From NCBI GenBank assembly GCA_003447235.1, contig DLZV01000039.1:1-19278 (forward strand): a DNA stretch of 19,278 bases, read 5' to 3'. Origin of the DNA: Prevotella sp. GTDB lineage: Bacteria > Bacteroidota > Bacteroidia > Bacteroidales > Bacteroidaceae. This document shows positions 1-7,979 of the stretch, one piece after another. A program made the position numbers and the translations under genes. Every line of letters begins with the position of its first letter. Position 1 is the stretch's first letter. The notes below the pieces were generated by a model. That model was not told the origin of the DNA, searched no databases, and saw only the letters and a program-made list of their open reading frames with translations.

Positions 1-42
1 TGTTCACAAAGTAATAGCAACCTAAATCAATATAAGAATAGT

Positions 43-2334
43 ATGATGCGTAATAGATATTCTGGCCTTTTGGCCATAGTCTTGACAAGTTCCATTTGTG
101 CAAATGCCCAGAGTATAGATGGAAAAGTGATGGAAAACGACAGCATTCCTGTTCCCTTTGCCACCGTGTCCCTACTTCAGGCCTCCGACTCAGCTTATGT
201 TGCTGGCGTGATAGGCGGCGAGGATGGCAGTTTCTCTTTTGACACGAACTCATCTGGGAAAATAGTGAAGGTCTCATGTATCGGATACAAGACGGTGTTT
301 TTGCCAGCAGCAGCCCACATGACCATCCATTTGCTTCCGTCGGAGCAGGCCCTGCAAGGAGTGACGGTCACGGCCTCCCGACCTTCCTTCAAGATGGAGC
401 AAGGACAGTTTGTCACACACATACAGGGGACCGTGTTCAGTCAGCTGGGGCTGGCTACCGACGTGTTGCAGCAATTGCCCCTGATCGACACAGATGGCAT
501 CAAAGTGCTGGGAAGAGGCGTGCCGCTTGTCTATATCAACAACAAACGGATGCGCAATTGGAATGAGCTGACGCGCATCCCGAGCAATATGATCAAGGAT
601 GTGAAGATCGACATGAATCCCGGAGCAAAATACGGATCCTCCGTGCGCGCCGTGCTCTACATCACCACCATCAAGCCCGTCGGAGAAGGGCTGGGTGGAT
701 CTCTGATCTTGAGCGAGAACGTGTCAAGCTGCTGGAACACCACTGGATGGCTTGACCTCAACTACCGTCGGCGTGGTCTCGATTTCTTCGTCAACACATC
801 GGCCAATACTTTCAGCAACTCTCACTATAAGCGTCAGGACGTCTATGACTTCCAGTACAAGGGTCAAGATATCCATGCCGACTATTCGGGCGATGGTTAC
901 AACTCGGCGAAGACTGGTTTTGTGAGTGTTGGAGTCAACGATCAACTGACGGACCGACAGTCTCTGGGAGCCACTTATACTTTCTCAAGGGTGTTCTCCA
1001 ACAGTGCAGACCAAAACTATCGCAACCATGTGTGGCAGAACGGTGCTTTCAGCGAGTTTGACACTCGGTCCACTCAGTCCTCGCAAAACGGCAACCACAA
1101 CGTCAGCGCTTATTACGAAAACAAATTCAGCGATAAGTTTTCTCTCAATGTAGATGCCACCTACGCCCACAATCGCGCCAACGGCAGGCAGATTGTCGTC
1201 GAGAATCGAATGGACAACAGGTCTATGCTCGTGCCCGCCACGAAGTCCGAATCGGACATGGTAGCACAGAGGACGGTCTTCACCTCTACTGTGGCCAATG
1301 GCAAACTGGACTATGGACTGGTGACCTCCTGGACACGCTTCCAGCAACAATACTGCATCGAGAACGAAGACTATTCGGGCTTGCTAAAAACCAACGACAA
1401 CGAGTCGAAACAGTCGGCTGCCCACGTGTTCGCCAACTACAGCCGCAGCTTCGGGAGATGGTTCACGCAACTGGGACTGAAATATGAATACATAGACTAC
1501 AAATACTATGCCGCTGGCAAACTGCGCGACGAGAGCAAACGCACTTTCCGCAATCTCCTGCCCTCGGTGTCGCTGTCCTACAGCCAGGACAGGTTTTCGC
1601 TGATGCTGAGCTACAACATCTATACCAACAGCTCTAGCTATAGCCAACTGGACGACGGACTGCAGTATATCAGCGATTTCCGTTACAACAAGGGCAACTC
1701 TCAGCTCCAGCCCACCAAAAACCACTCCGTGGCGTTTAACGCATCCTACCGCGACCTTCTCTTAATATGCAACTACTCCTATGGCAAGGATGCCGTTGTC
1801 AGCTGGTTTGACGTGATGGACGAGATTCCAGCCGTGTTGTCCTACGGGGTCAACCACTCTTTCTCGAGCGTCTATACTGGACTCTCCTACAGTCCCACAT
1901 TCTTCAAGATATGGAGGCCATCATGGCATGTGTGGATCCGCAAACAATGGCTGAGTTACAACGGGATGGAATATGGACGTCCCCAAGCAGGCCTGCAATG
2001 GAAGAACCTCGTCGTGCTCCCTCGCCAGTGGTATATCGTGCTGAATGCGAGTGGTAACCTCAAGGGCCATTCGAACACGTACATGGCGCAATCTTCTATC
2101 AATGTGGGGATGAGCATCCAAAAGAACATGAAAAACCTATGGGTCAAGCTGGCTGCATCCAACTTGTTCAATGCCAAAGAGAAGGGCTACTCGGAGTATA
2201 ATGGCGTTTACACCTCTCACTGGGTGGACAATCGGCAGCCCAGCATCAGCCTGACCATCTCCTACTCTTTCAACCCGGCAAAATCAAAATACAAGGGAAA
2301 GACGGCTGGAGAAGACGAGTTGCGCCGCCTGTGA
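43..2334 (+). CDS. Outer-membrane beta-barrel protein with carboxypeptidase-regulatory-like domain (TonB-receptor-like)
   Basis: The 763-residue product has a signal peptide (residues 1-22, cleavage likely after A-N-A, before Q23). Next is a CarboxypepD_reg-like beta-sandwich of about 25-100 residues (G-K-V, then P-F-A-T-V-S-L, then C-I-G-Y). The segment 'LQGVTVTASRP' is typical of the linker before a TonB plug, and a plug-like region follows (about 110-215, with 'LPLIDTDGIKVLGRG' and 'VYINNKRM'). The rest is a long aromatic-rich beta-barrel ending in 'SLTISYSF' plus a short charged tail. This matches the outer_membrane_beta-barrel family 3 (OMP_b-brl_3) proteins of Bacteroidetes. Members sit in the outer membrane; the substrate cannot be told from sequence. 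Two ATG codons are adjacent at 43 and 46, and the choice between them is arbitrary. The promoter lies outside the window. The gene converges on a second, broken member of the same family. Confidence 0.9.
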   Translation: MMRNRYSGLLAIVLTSSICANAQSIDGKVMENDSIPVPFATVSLLQASDSAYVAGVIGGEDGSFSFDTNSSGKIVKVSCIGYKTVFLPAAAHMTIHLLPSEQALQGVTVTASRPSFKMEQGQFVTHIQGTVFSQLGLATDVLQQLPLIDTDGIKVLGRGVPLVYINNKRMRNWNELTRIPSNMIKDVKIDMNPGAKYGSSVRAVLYITTIKPVGEGLGGSLILSENVSSCWNTTGWLDLNYRRRGLDFFVNTSANTFSNSHYKRQDVYDFQYKGQDIHADYSGDGYNSAKTGFVSVGVNDQLTDRQSLGATYTFSRVFSNSADQNYRNHVWQNGAFSEFDTRSTQSSQNGNHNVSAYYENKFSDKFSLNVDATYAHNRANGRQIVVENRMDNRSMLVPATKSESDMVAQRTVFTSTVANGKLDYGLVTSWTRFQQQYCIENEDYSGLLKTNDNESKQSAAHVFANYSRSFGRWFTQLGLKYEYIDYKYYAAGKLRDESKRTFRNLLPSVSLSYSQDRFSLMLSYNIYTNSSSYSQLDDGLQYISDFRYNKGNSQLQPTKNHSVAFNASYRDLLLICNYSYGKDAVVSWFDVMDEIPAVLSYGVNHSFSSVYTGLSYSPTFFKIWRPSWHVWIRKQWLSYNGMEYGRPQAGLQWKNLVVLPRQWYIVLNASGNLKGHSNTYMAQSSINVGMSIQKNMKNLWVKLAASNLFNAKEKGYSEYNGVYTSHWVDNRQPSISLTISYSFNPAKSKYKGKTAGEDELRRL

Positions 2335-2363
2335 CAATTGATAACGCTACCCCTTGATACCTT

Positions 2364-2410
2364 CCTCGCCACGACAAAACCTGGGCTTGCCCTGGGATGT
2401 CGTGGCGAGG
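2364..2410. terminator. Perfect 13-bp hairpin, likely terminator between convergent genes
   Basis: Arms at 2364-2376 (cctcgccacgaca) and 2398-2410 are exactly complementary, with a 21-nt loop. The hairpin lies 30 bp after the stop of the plus-strand barrel gene and is followed by 'attggtttta', a modest T-rich run in the plus direction. It probably ends the plus-strand transcript. The long loop is less usual than that of the neighbouring hairpin. Confidence 0.7.
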
Positions 2411-2422
2411 ATTGGTTTTAGG

Positions 2423-2457
2423 TGCGGCTTGTGGGACGTCCAGTCCCACAAGCCGCA
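2423..2457. terminator. Perfect 15-bp hairpin with 5-nt loop, likely terminator
   Basis: Arms 2423-2437 and 2443-2457 pair over 15 bp around the loop gtcca. The hairpin begins 18 bp past the stop of the minus-strand barrel pseudogene and is followed on that strand by 'cctaaaacc', with no clear T-run. Together with the hairpin at 2364-2410 it insulates the two convergent genes. Confidence 0.7.
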
Positions 2458-2475
2458 GTGGTGAAATACTCCTGA

Positions 2476-4717
2476 CTATAGTTTGAATTTGCCCTCATGG
2501 TCGCGCAAGATGTCGTTGTCGAGATCTATCTTACGCTTGCTGTTCTTTCTGATTGTCCAGCGGAACAAAACCCATGGGGAGAACGTATTGCTCTTCGTGT
2601 AGGCGACACTCCTGTAGTCGCCCGTGCTCACGGTGGTCTTGCTCCTCGGATTGCCAATGAAGCTCGTACAGCCTACAGACAACAGGATGTCGGGGGTGAA
2701 ACTGTAGGAGAGCACGAGGGTGCTGGTCGGATTGTAGTTTTTCGTCCGTGCATATTCCGAGACGATGTAGTTTTGGTAACTGAAGTTAGCCCGTGCCTCC
2801 AGTTTGCCCCACTTCTTGCTCACAAGCAGCAGGCCCCGGAAATATTTCTTCGCCCCTGCGCTCGTATAGTAGCTCACATGGTGGGCCATGTCCATCAAAA
2901 CCGTACATCCCAATACGCGCCACAGCAAGTTGCCCTTCAGCTGCAGCGAGCGGAAGCGTCCCTGGTTCTGATACGTCGTCAGCAGCACACCATTGTCCGC
3001 CGCCAAGCGCACCGACTCGATGAGGTCGCTCGATACACCATAGGAAACGCCTGCGCCGCAACTCATGCTACCCTTGTAATAAGATGTATTCCAAGAGAAA
3101 ACGTGCGACTTGGAAGGCAGGAGAAACGGATTGCCACGACTGATAAGCAGCGTGTCGGCAGACGTGTTGTATGGGGAGAGCATAGCTACGGAAGGGGCCG
3201 TGTTGCTGTAAGTGTAGCCCAAACGCATACTGAGCGTGTTGGTGATATTATAGTGGAGGCCAAGATCGAAACGTGGTCTGAAATAATGATGGTCTACTGT
3301 CTGACTTCATCGTCATATACTCCATGCCAGCCGTCACATCGTAGGTCAGTTTTCGTGACAACATCCCCGTGTAGCCCGCAAAGACAAACTCGTTGAGGCG
3401 ATGGTGGCCAAAGAGATAGGTCGCCCAACCGTTGTTCTCTATTCGGTCATACGCATACTCGGTCTCGTTGCCCAGCTCCAGGCTTCCTCCGTCGTCGAAT
3501 TCTTTGGAGTAGCTCAGTGTCAATGATCCTTGGTGGTGCCGACTGATATATTGCTGGAGGTTTGTGCCTCCCAGCCCTTGTGTCTCCTCCTCCAGGCTGT
3601 TGGTGTTGTCGGCTCGGTTGTCCGTATAGACGGCATACAGCTCCAACTCTTCGTCCTCTGAGAAAAGATGCTTATAGTAAGCCGTCGCCGAAAAAAGATG
3701 AGAGCGATAGACGGAAGCGTTGTCGCGCACGAGGCCCTGCGCGTTCTGCTCGCCGAGAGAGAAACTGCTACTGTTCTCTTTGCTTGTATTGCCCTGGACG
3801 TATGCGGCAAAATAATCCTTTGCCGTCATGCGCCACTTCCCCATCAACGAGAAGTCGTAATCGGTGCTTTTGCTTTGTGTCTCGCCTGCATAGTGCTTGG
3901 TGAGTCCGGGCGTGACAAGGCTATAGGCGTTTTCTTGCCGACTGTGCTCCGTACTGATAGAGGCGTCGCCGTAGAGCGAGACGGTACTGTTGCCAATCTC
4001 AAAGGTCGGCATGGCAAAATAGGATTTGGCGGGATAGTCGGCTCGTGTGGATAGTTGCGCATAGGTGTAGAGCGAAGTGTCCTTCAGTTTGATGTTGACG
4101 ACGCGCTTCACCCCCTGGCGCATATACTTAGCACTCACCACGTCAATTATTTCCACCGACTTGATGCGGGCGGGGTCTATGGGGCTCACGCCAGAGTTCA
4201 CTCGCATGCCATCGACAAGTATCAGCATCGACTGACCGTCTGCAGAACGCACACTTTCGTTCACAGGGTCGCTATAGAGCAAGGGTATTTCCTGCAAGGC
4301 GACAAAGGGGTTGCCACACTCCTTCGCCTTCTTCGTCAGGTAGAACACATGCCCCTTGGACGTGGCACGACTGCTGCTACCCATGACGACTACGCTATCC
4401 AGCTCCACGCTCTTCGTCATGAGGATAAAGTTCAGGTTGGCGTCGCGGTCTATCACGACCGAATCCTCGTCCGAAGAATAGCCGACACAACTTGCCACAA
4501 CCTGGTAGCTGCCTCGTGGCACGTCTCCGATGCGGTATTCTCCTTTGGCATTCGATTGTGCCAATCCCGCCAGTTCACCGTCTTGATACAGACATAGTTG
4601 TGCGCCTTGGATGGACGTTCCCGTTTCGTCCGTTACCTGCCCCAACAGGCTGTATTGTGCGAAGGAGGAAAGGGGCAGCAGTAGCATGATGCCCAATAAG
4701 GCTAGGTTCCTTTTCAT
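2476..4717 (-). pseudogene. Frameshifted outer-membrane beta-barrel protein (second family member)
   Basis: Two reading frames on the minus strand together make one protein of about 747 residues, close to the 763 of the intact neighbour. The N-terminal piece (4717 to 3248, 489 aa) has a signal peptide (residues 1-20, F-A before Q21), a CarboxypepD_reg domain ('LLGQVTDETG', 'GEYRIGDVPRGSY', 'CVGY'), the 'LDSVVVMGSS' linker, a plug with 'LILVDGMRV' and the first barrel strands. It ends in the frame-shifted tail 'TFRSWPPL'. The C-terminal piece (ATG at 3228, stop at 2476, 250 aa) carries the remaining strands but has no signal peptide. Read upstream of its ATG, its frame gives 'HYFRPRFDLGLHYNITN', which is convincing barrel sequence continuing from the first piece. 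I infer one ancestral gene broken by a one-base frame change. A sequencing error or a recent mutation are both possible. Confidence 0.85.
3249..3309 (-). other. Frameshift interval in the barrel gene
   Basis: The upstream frame runs open to a TAA at 3250-3248. The downstream frame is closed by a TGA at 3309-3307 and open after it. The change of frame must therefore fall between these points, probably close to 3295-3306, where upstream '..MTMKSD' would join downstream 'VDHHYFRPRF'. The change is equivalent to one extra base (or two missing). There is no homopolymer of five or more bases in the likely stretch, so neither a slippage-type phase switch nor programmed frameshifting is indicated by the sequence. 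Confidence 0.75.
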
Positions 4718-4983
4718 ATTTTCATGCTTTTATTGTTCATACACTTTTTAAGCAACTTGGATACATTTTACATTGCTTGCATTTATTTTTTGTTAAATCA
4801 TACCCTAGTGTCGTAATTTTCTCATTCCATACAATTGCTCCTGTTTCTGTGTCAAGATGTCCGTAGGAATTCCGATTGGAAAAATCATAAACTTTTTTGT
4901 TTCCATACTCAATCTGTTAATAAAACTCCCTCCCCTAAAATAGGGGAAGCTATTAGGTTTCTACTTGTTTTTTAACTCAACTG

Positions 4984-4991
4984 CAAATGTA
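4984..4991 (-). promoter_or_regulatory. Probable -7 box for the broken barrel gene
   Basis: On the minus strand these bases read TACATTTG, a match to the Bacteroidetes -7 element TAnnTTTG, followed by CAG as is common. The -33 element is poor (a T-rich tttttttca-like stretch rather than TTTG). If used, transcription would begin near 4977, giving a leader of about 260 nt before the ATG at 4717. Confidence 0.45.
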
Positions 4992-5329
4992 GGATATTCC
5001 TTGAAAAAATCATAACGCCTCTCCCAGAAAACTACATCGTTTATGCATATTTAACTATTTGTGTCTTTCACTGCGTCCGCAGAAACTCTATACTCCTTGT
5101 GTGCTTAACTGTTTTTTCCTACGGGCAAAAGCCAAGATTTCAATGTTTTTTATAGTATGAAACAAAAAAGACCAAAAGGGACGTTTGTGTGAAAAAACAA
5201 GTATTTTTGCATTTCCTAGGTGATAATACAAACGTCAATTTAGGCAAAGTAAAGAAAGATAGAGAATAAAAGTGTTTTAACCCAAAGCTTCTCCCAATGT
5301 GGATACTAAGGACGATAGTTGATAAAACC

Positions 5330-5414
5330 CCAGTACCGCCTTGGTGTTGCTTAGCTGGTACTGGAGTTTCATTCGGCTGGTACTGGAGTTTCACTTGGCT
5401 TCCATCGCAGTACC
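5330..5414. repeat. Cluster of four CCAGTACC-type cores in direct and inverted order
   Basis: The 18-bp sequence gctggtactggagtttca occurs exactly at 5354-5371 and 5376-5393 (period 22). Its core GGTACTGG (5357-5364, 5379-5386) is flanked by inverted copies: CCAGTACC at 5330-5337 and GCAGTACC at 5407-5414. The first copy extends to aaaccccagtacc, which pairs imperfectly with ggtactggagttt. The cluster is intergenic, 140 bp past the 3' end of the LicD gene. It could be a folded RNA element, protein-binding sites or a remnant of a dispersed repeat. Confidence 0.6.
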
Positions 5415-5553
5415 ACTCGTGTGGGATGGTGCATGGACCTAATTGATGGTTTTGCTTGCTTTCTATATGCTATATTGTTCCTATTATATATAGGAAAAGA
5501 GGGATACCTTATATGGTATATAGGCTCTCTCGACAACGCTATCCTGCGCTCCC

Positions 5554-6357
5554 TCAAGACAGGGCCACATAGACCGCATGGCTCTCACGCTTCTCGGGAG
5601 GCGGCAGCTTCATGTAGTCGCCGTAGAGGTCTGTCAGATAGGCGTCATAGTCGTGGGGAGCCGGAAATTCCACGCCCTCGAACGTGATTTTTCCCAAAGG
5701 CTTGATGCTTGCCTTGTCGAAGGAGACACCGCGCCCGTTGAGGATGGGAATGTCGCTGTAGCGACCTTTGGGGGCGAGACGGCAGACCAGTTTCCACAGT
5801 CCGCTGCAGACCATCAGTTTGGCTCCAAACCAGAAAAACTCGGCAAAGGACCGCAGGGAGTAGGTGTGGCTATGGTGGAGGATGGCATTGCTTTTGGAGA
5901 TGCCCTTCGTCAGCCGCTTGATCCATTTGCGGGAGATGTTGGGATAGTCCTCCATCGGGAATATATCGACGAAGATACCCTTGGCGTAGGGTAGGGCGAA
6001 GCTGTCGCCGGGTTCGATATAGAGCGAGTTCAGGTCGCGTATCTTCACGATCGGCTCATTGCTTCCAGGATCCGTCCTCGGCGACTGTAGGAAGAGGTGG
6101 GGCGGCAGTTCCTTGGGCGCAACCTCCTCGAAGCGGTGCTCGTCCTCCACGGACATGGCGATGTCGATGTCGTCGTCCCAGGGGATGAAGCCACCATGGC
6201 GCACCGCGCCCAGCAGCGATCCGCCGTCGAGCCAGTATTCGATATGGTGCTTTTGGCAGATGCGGTCGATCTCCTTCAGAATCTCCAACTGGCGCAGCTG
6301 GCAGGCGCGGAGGTTCTGTCGGATGTTCTCCTTGAGATATTCCTGATATTTTTCCAT
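5554..6357 (-). CDS. LicD-family phosphotransferase
   Basis: This 267-residue protein has the hallmark LicD nucleotidyltransferase-fold core: 'YWLDGGSLLGAVRHGGFIPW' (residues 41-60) followed at once by the acidic metal-binding motif D-D-D-I-D (61-65). The C-terminus 'YGDYMKLPPPEKRESH' is also typical. Characterised LicD proteins transfer phosphocholine, and relatives transfer other phospho-groups such as ribitol phosphate, to cell-surface glycans in the cytoplasm or at the membrane. The acceptor and donor here are unknown, and no choline uptake or kinase genes (licA, licB, licC) are in the window. Length and motifs are normal and complete. The ATG at 6357 is preceded directly by aaagga. The gene starts 10 bp after the membrane-protein gene and is surely co-transcribed with it. 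Confidence 0.92.
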   Translation of the reverse strand: MEKYQEYLKENIRQNLRACQLRQLEILKEIDRICQKHHIEYWLDGGSLLGAVRHGGFIPWDDDIDIAMSVEDEHRFEEVAPKELPPHLFLQSPRTDPGSNEPIVKIRDLNSLYIEPGDSFALPYAKGIFVDIFPMEDYPNISRKWIKRLTKGISKSNAILHHSHTYSLRSFAEFFWFGAKLMVCSGLWKLVCRLAPKGRYSDIPILNGRGVSFDKASIKPLGKITFEGVEFPAPHDYDAYLTDLYGDYMKLPPPEKRESHAVYVALS

Positions 6358-6367
6358 TCCTTTGTTC

Positions 6368-7696
6368 TTATTTGAGTAGGTAATCGACGAGCAGGCTGCC
6401 GTTGTACACGAGCAGATAGACCGTCAGGAGCATGATGGTGATGCGCAGCGGCTGTTGCAGGCGAGGCTGGACGCGCCGCAGCAGCATGGCGATGGCGATG
6501 GGGATGATAAACATCCAGTGGGCCGACATGATATAGACCTCGTTGAGGCCGAAGCCCAGCACGACATGGAGCAGCAGGTCGCAGCCAAACCATGATAGCA
6601 GCAGGAGCATCAGTCGGGTGCGGAGTCCGCAGAGGATGCCGCCCACGAAGAGCAGCACCACGAGCGCCTCTATGCCATACTGCCACCAGTAGTCGTAGCC
6701 GACGATGGCGGGCCGATCCACGCTATAGTCTTTCAAAAGTTCTTTCTGATGAAACTGTAGTCCCTCGCCGAAGAGGTTCTCGACGATGGCAGGTCCGCGC
6801 GAGGCCGTGATGTTGGTCTGCTGCAGCAGGAAGTTGTCGGCGATGGGCTTTCCCCTTCGTGCCTTCATCTCCTTGTCGTGGGCCGCCAGTTTCGCCTTGA
6901 GCGTGCTGTCCTTCTGCATCTTCTTGGCCAACACCGCCTTGCCCCGTGCGTCCACGGGTTTGATGATGGTCTCGTTCTGCCAGTAGCCTGCTCCCACGAA
7001 GAGGAGCACGGGTATGATGACCACCGCCAGCACCGTCATGGGGCGGAAAATCCGCTTGCCCCGGACAAAGAGCGAGGCCAGCCACGACTTGGCAATATTG
7101 CTCAGCGTCGTGCCTCCCGTGAGGGTGGCGAGCAGCGACACCAGCCAGAGCGGTTGCGGATGCGGCGACGTGGCAAGCCAGAGCGTCAGCAGCAGGAGGA
7201 GGAGCGAGAGGCAGAAGTGGTCGGGGACGATCATCGTCAGCATCACCATAGCGAAGGAGAAGAACAGCGTGGTGATCCAATGGGCATCGGCACGCCCCAC
7301 GCCTACGCGGTCGCGCAGGATGCGGTAGAGGAAGATGAGGGAATAGACGCCTGCGAAGATCGTCAGTGCCGAGACGAGGAAGACCGCCGAGTTGTGGCCG
7401 GTCAGCGGACGCAGTGCCTGGTTGGTCCAATAGAGGGGGTAGAGGAGGATGGCAAAGAGCGGGTGGCGCAGCATGTCGTAATAGATGCGCGTGCAGGAGA
7501 CGAAGATGTAGCTGTAGTTGTCGAAGCCCGAGAGGTGCATGTGGTTGTAGAATACACTCCAAAATCCCAACTTCCCTCCTTTGAAAAAGGAAGCGGGATA
7601 ATAGGCCCACAGCAGTGCGTGAAGCCCCAGTAGCACCACGAAGGAGGACAGGGCGAGCCAGCGCTCCTCCCGTCTGATCTTAAATAGATTTTGCAT
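6368..7696 (-). CDS. Polytopic membrane protein, possibly glycan-related (DUF6080-like)
   Basis: The product is a 442-residue integral membrane protein. Around ten hydrophobic segments are visible, for example residues about 14-32, 80-125, 140-180, 185-200 and 220-238, and four more after about 330. One large polar loop at about 245-325 is rich in Lys and Ala ('KKMQKDSTLKAKLAAHDKE'). The overall pattern (N-terminal membrane helix, short H-M-H-L-S-G-F-D-N-Y loop, C-terminal helix bundle) resembles membrane glycosyltransferase-like proteins. From memory it may correspond to the Bacteroidetes family DUF6080; this is unconfirmed. A catalytic motif cannot be named. The ATG at 7696 follows 'gggaag' and is the first gene after the promoter at 7799-7831. 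Its position 10 bp before LicD suggests both act on the same surface molecule. Confidence 0.75.
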   Translation of the reverse strand: MQNLFKIRREERWLALSSFVVLLGLHALLWAYYPASFFKGGKLGFWSVFYNHMHLSGFDNYSYIFVSCTRIYYDMLRHPLFAILLYPLYWTNQALRPLTGHNSAVFLVSALTIFAGVYSLIFLYRILRDRVGVGRADAHWITTLFFSFAMVMLTMIVPDHFCLSLLLLLLTLWLATSPHPQPLWLVSLLATLTGGTTLSNIAKSWLASLFVRGKRIFRPMTVLAVVIIPVLLFVGAGYWQNETIIKPVDARGKAVLAKKMQKDSTLKAKLAAHDKEMKARRGKPIADNFLLQQTNITASRGPAIVENLFGEGLQFHQKELLKDYSVDRPAIVGYDYWWQYGIEALVVLLFVGGILCGLRTRLMLLLLSWFGCDLLLHVVLGFGLNEVYIMSAHWMFIIPIAIAMLLRRVQPRLQQPLRITIMLLTVYLLVYNGSLLVDYLLK

Positions 7697-7798
7697 CGGA
7701 CTTCCCTTTTATTTGTTCTACCATTCTATTTGCTCTCTTCTTGTTAATGTTCCTTTTGTTTACTCGCTTCTTTTTTATGCTCTTCTTGATTGCGAGTG

Positions 7799-7831
7799 CA
7801 AAATTACTCATTTATTCTGAAAGCAGGCAAG
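7799..7831 (-). promoter_or_regulatory. Promoter of the membrane protein-LicD operon
   Basis: On the minus strand, TAATTTTG (7806-7799) fits the -7 consensus TAnnTTTG and CTTG (7831-7828) is one base off the -33 TTTG, with a 21-bp spacer. Predicted start near 7792, leaving a leader of about 95 nt. Confidence 0.65.
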
Positions 7832-7845
7832 TTATCCCGAAAATG

Positions 7846-7877
7846 TTTGGCCATTCCGTTGATTATGAGTACCTTTG
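7846..7877 (+). promoter_or_regulatory. Consensus Bacteroidetes promoter of the DEAD-box helicase
   Basis: TTTG at 7846-7849 and TACCTTTG at 7870-7877 are separated by exactly 20 bp, a full match to the Bacteroidetes sigma-ABfr consensus. Transcription should begin near 7884, so an in-frame TTG at 7875 cannot be the start codon. The promoter is back to back with the one at 7799-7831; their -33 boxes are 14 bp apart. Confidence 0.8.
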
Positions 7878-7979
7878 CAGCCCAAAAGCGGAACGAGACC
7901 ATCCAGGCGGGTTCTTCAGTGGGTTCATAATGGTGGATGGGCGGCATTCCGTAGGATAATAAAATCAACTCACAACACA

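Larger units (their letters stand above)
4718..5553. other. AT-rich intergenic region of 836 bp without a convincing gene
   Basis: No reading frame here looks coding. The short minus-strand frames across 5140-5557 lack family features and run through the repeat cluster. The region contains the leader and probable promoter of the broken barrel gene, and within that leader a small hairpin (4931-4937 with 4941-4947, TCCCCTA/TAGGGGA, loop aaa). It also contains the repeat cluster at 5330-5414. Two weak AT-rich dyads lie just downstream of the LicD gene: CCTAT/ATAGG at 5480-5494 and ATACC/GGTAT at 5504-5519. On the minus strand the second dyad is followed by 'ccctctttt' and could be a weak terminator for the LicD operon. 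Confidence 0.5.

Noticed and set aside
2497..3396. Plus-strand open frame of 299 codons over the broken barrel gene
   Set aside because: The minus strand carries clear beta-barrel sequence here; the plus-strand translation has no family features.
5184..5209. Possible plus-strand promoter (TTTG and TATTTTTG)
   Set aside because: The spacer is only 14 bp against the expected 19-21, and no gene or hairpin-ended transcript follows on that strand.
5140..5557. Two overlapping short minus-strand frames (84 and 62 codons)
   Set aside because: They run through the repeat cluster and AT-rich spacer, have no start-site signals and no recognisable sequence; repeated 'ETPVPA' comes from the DNA repeat.
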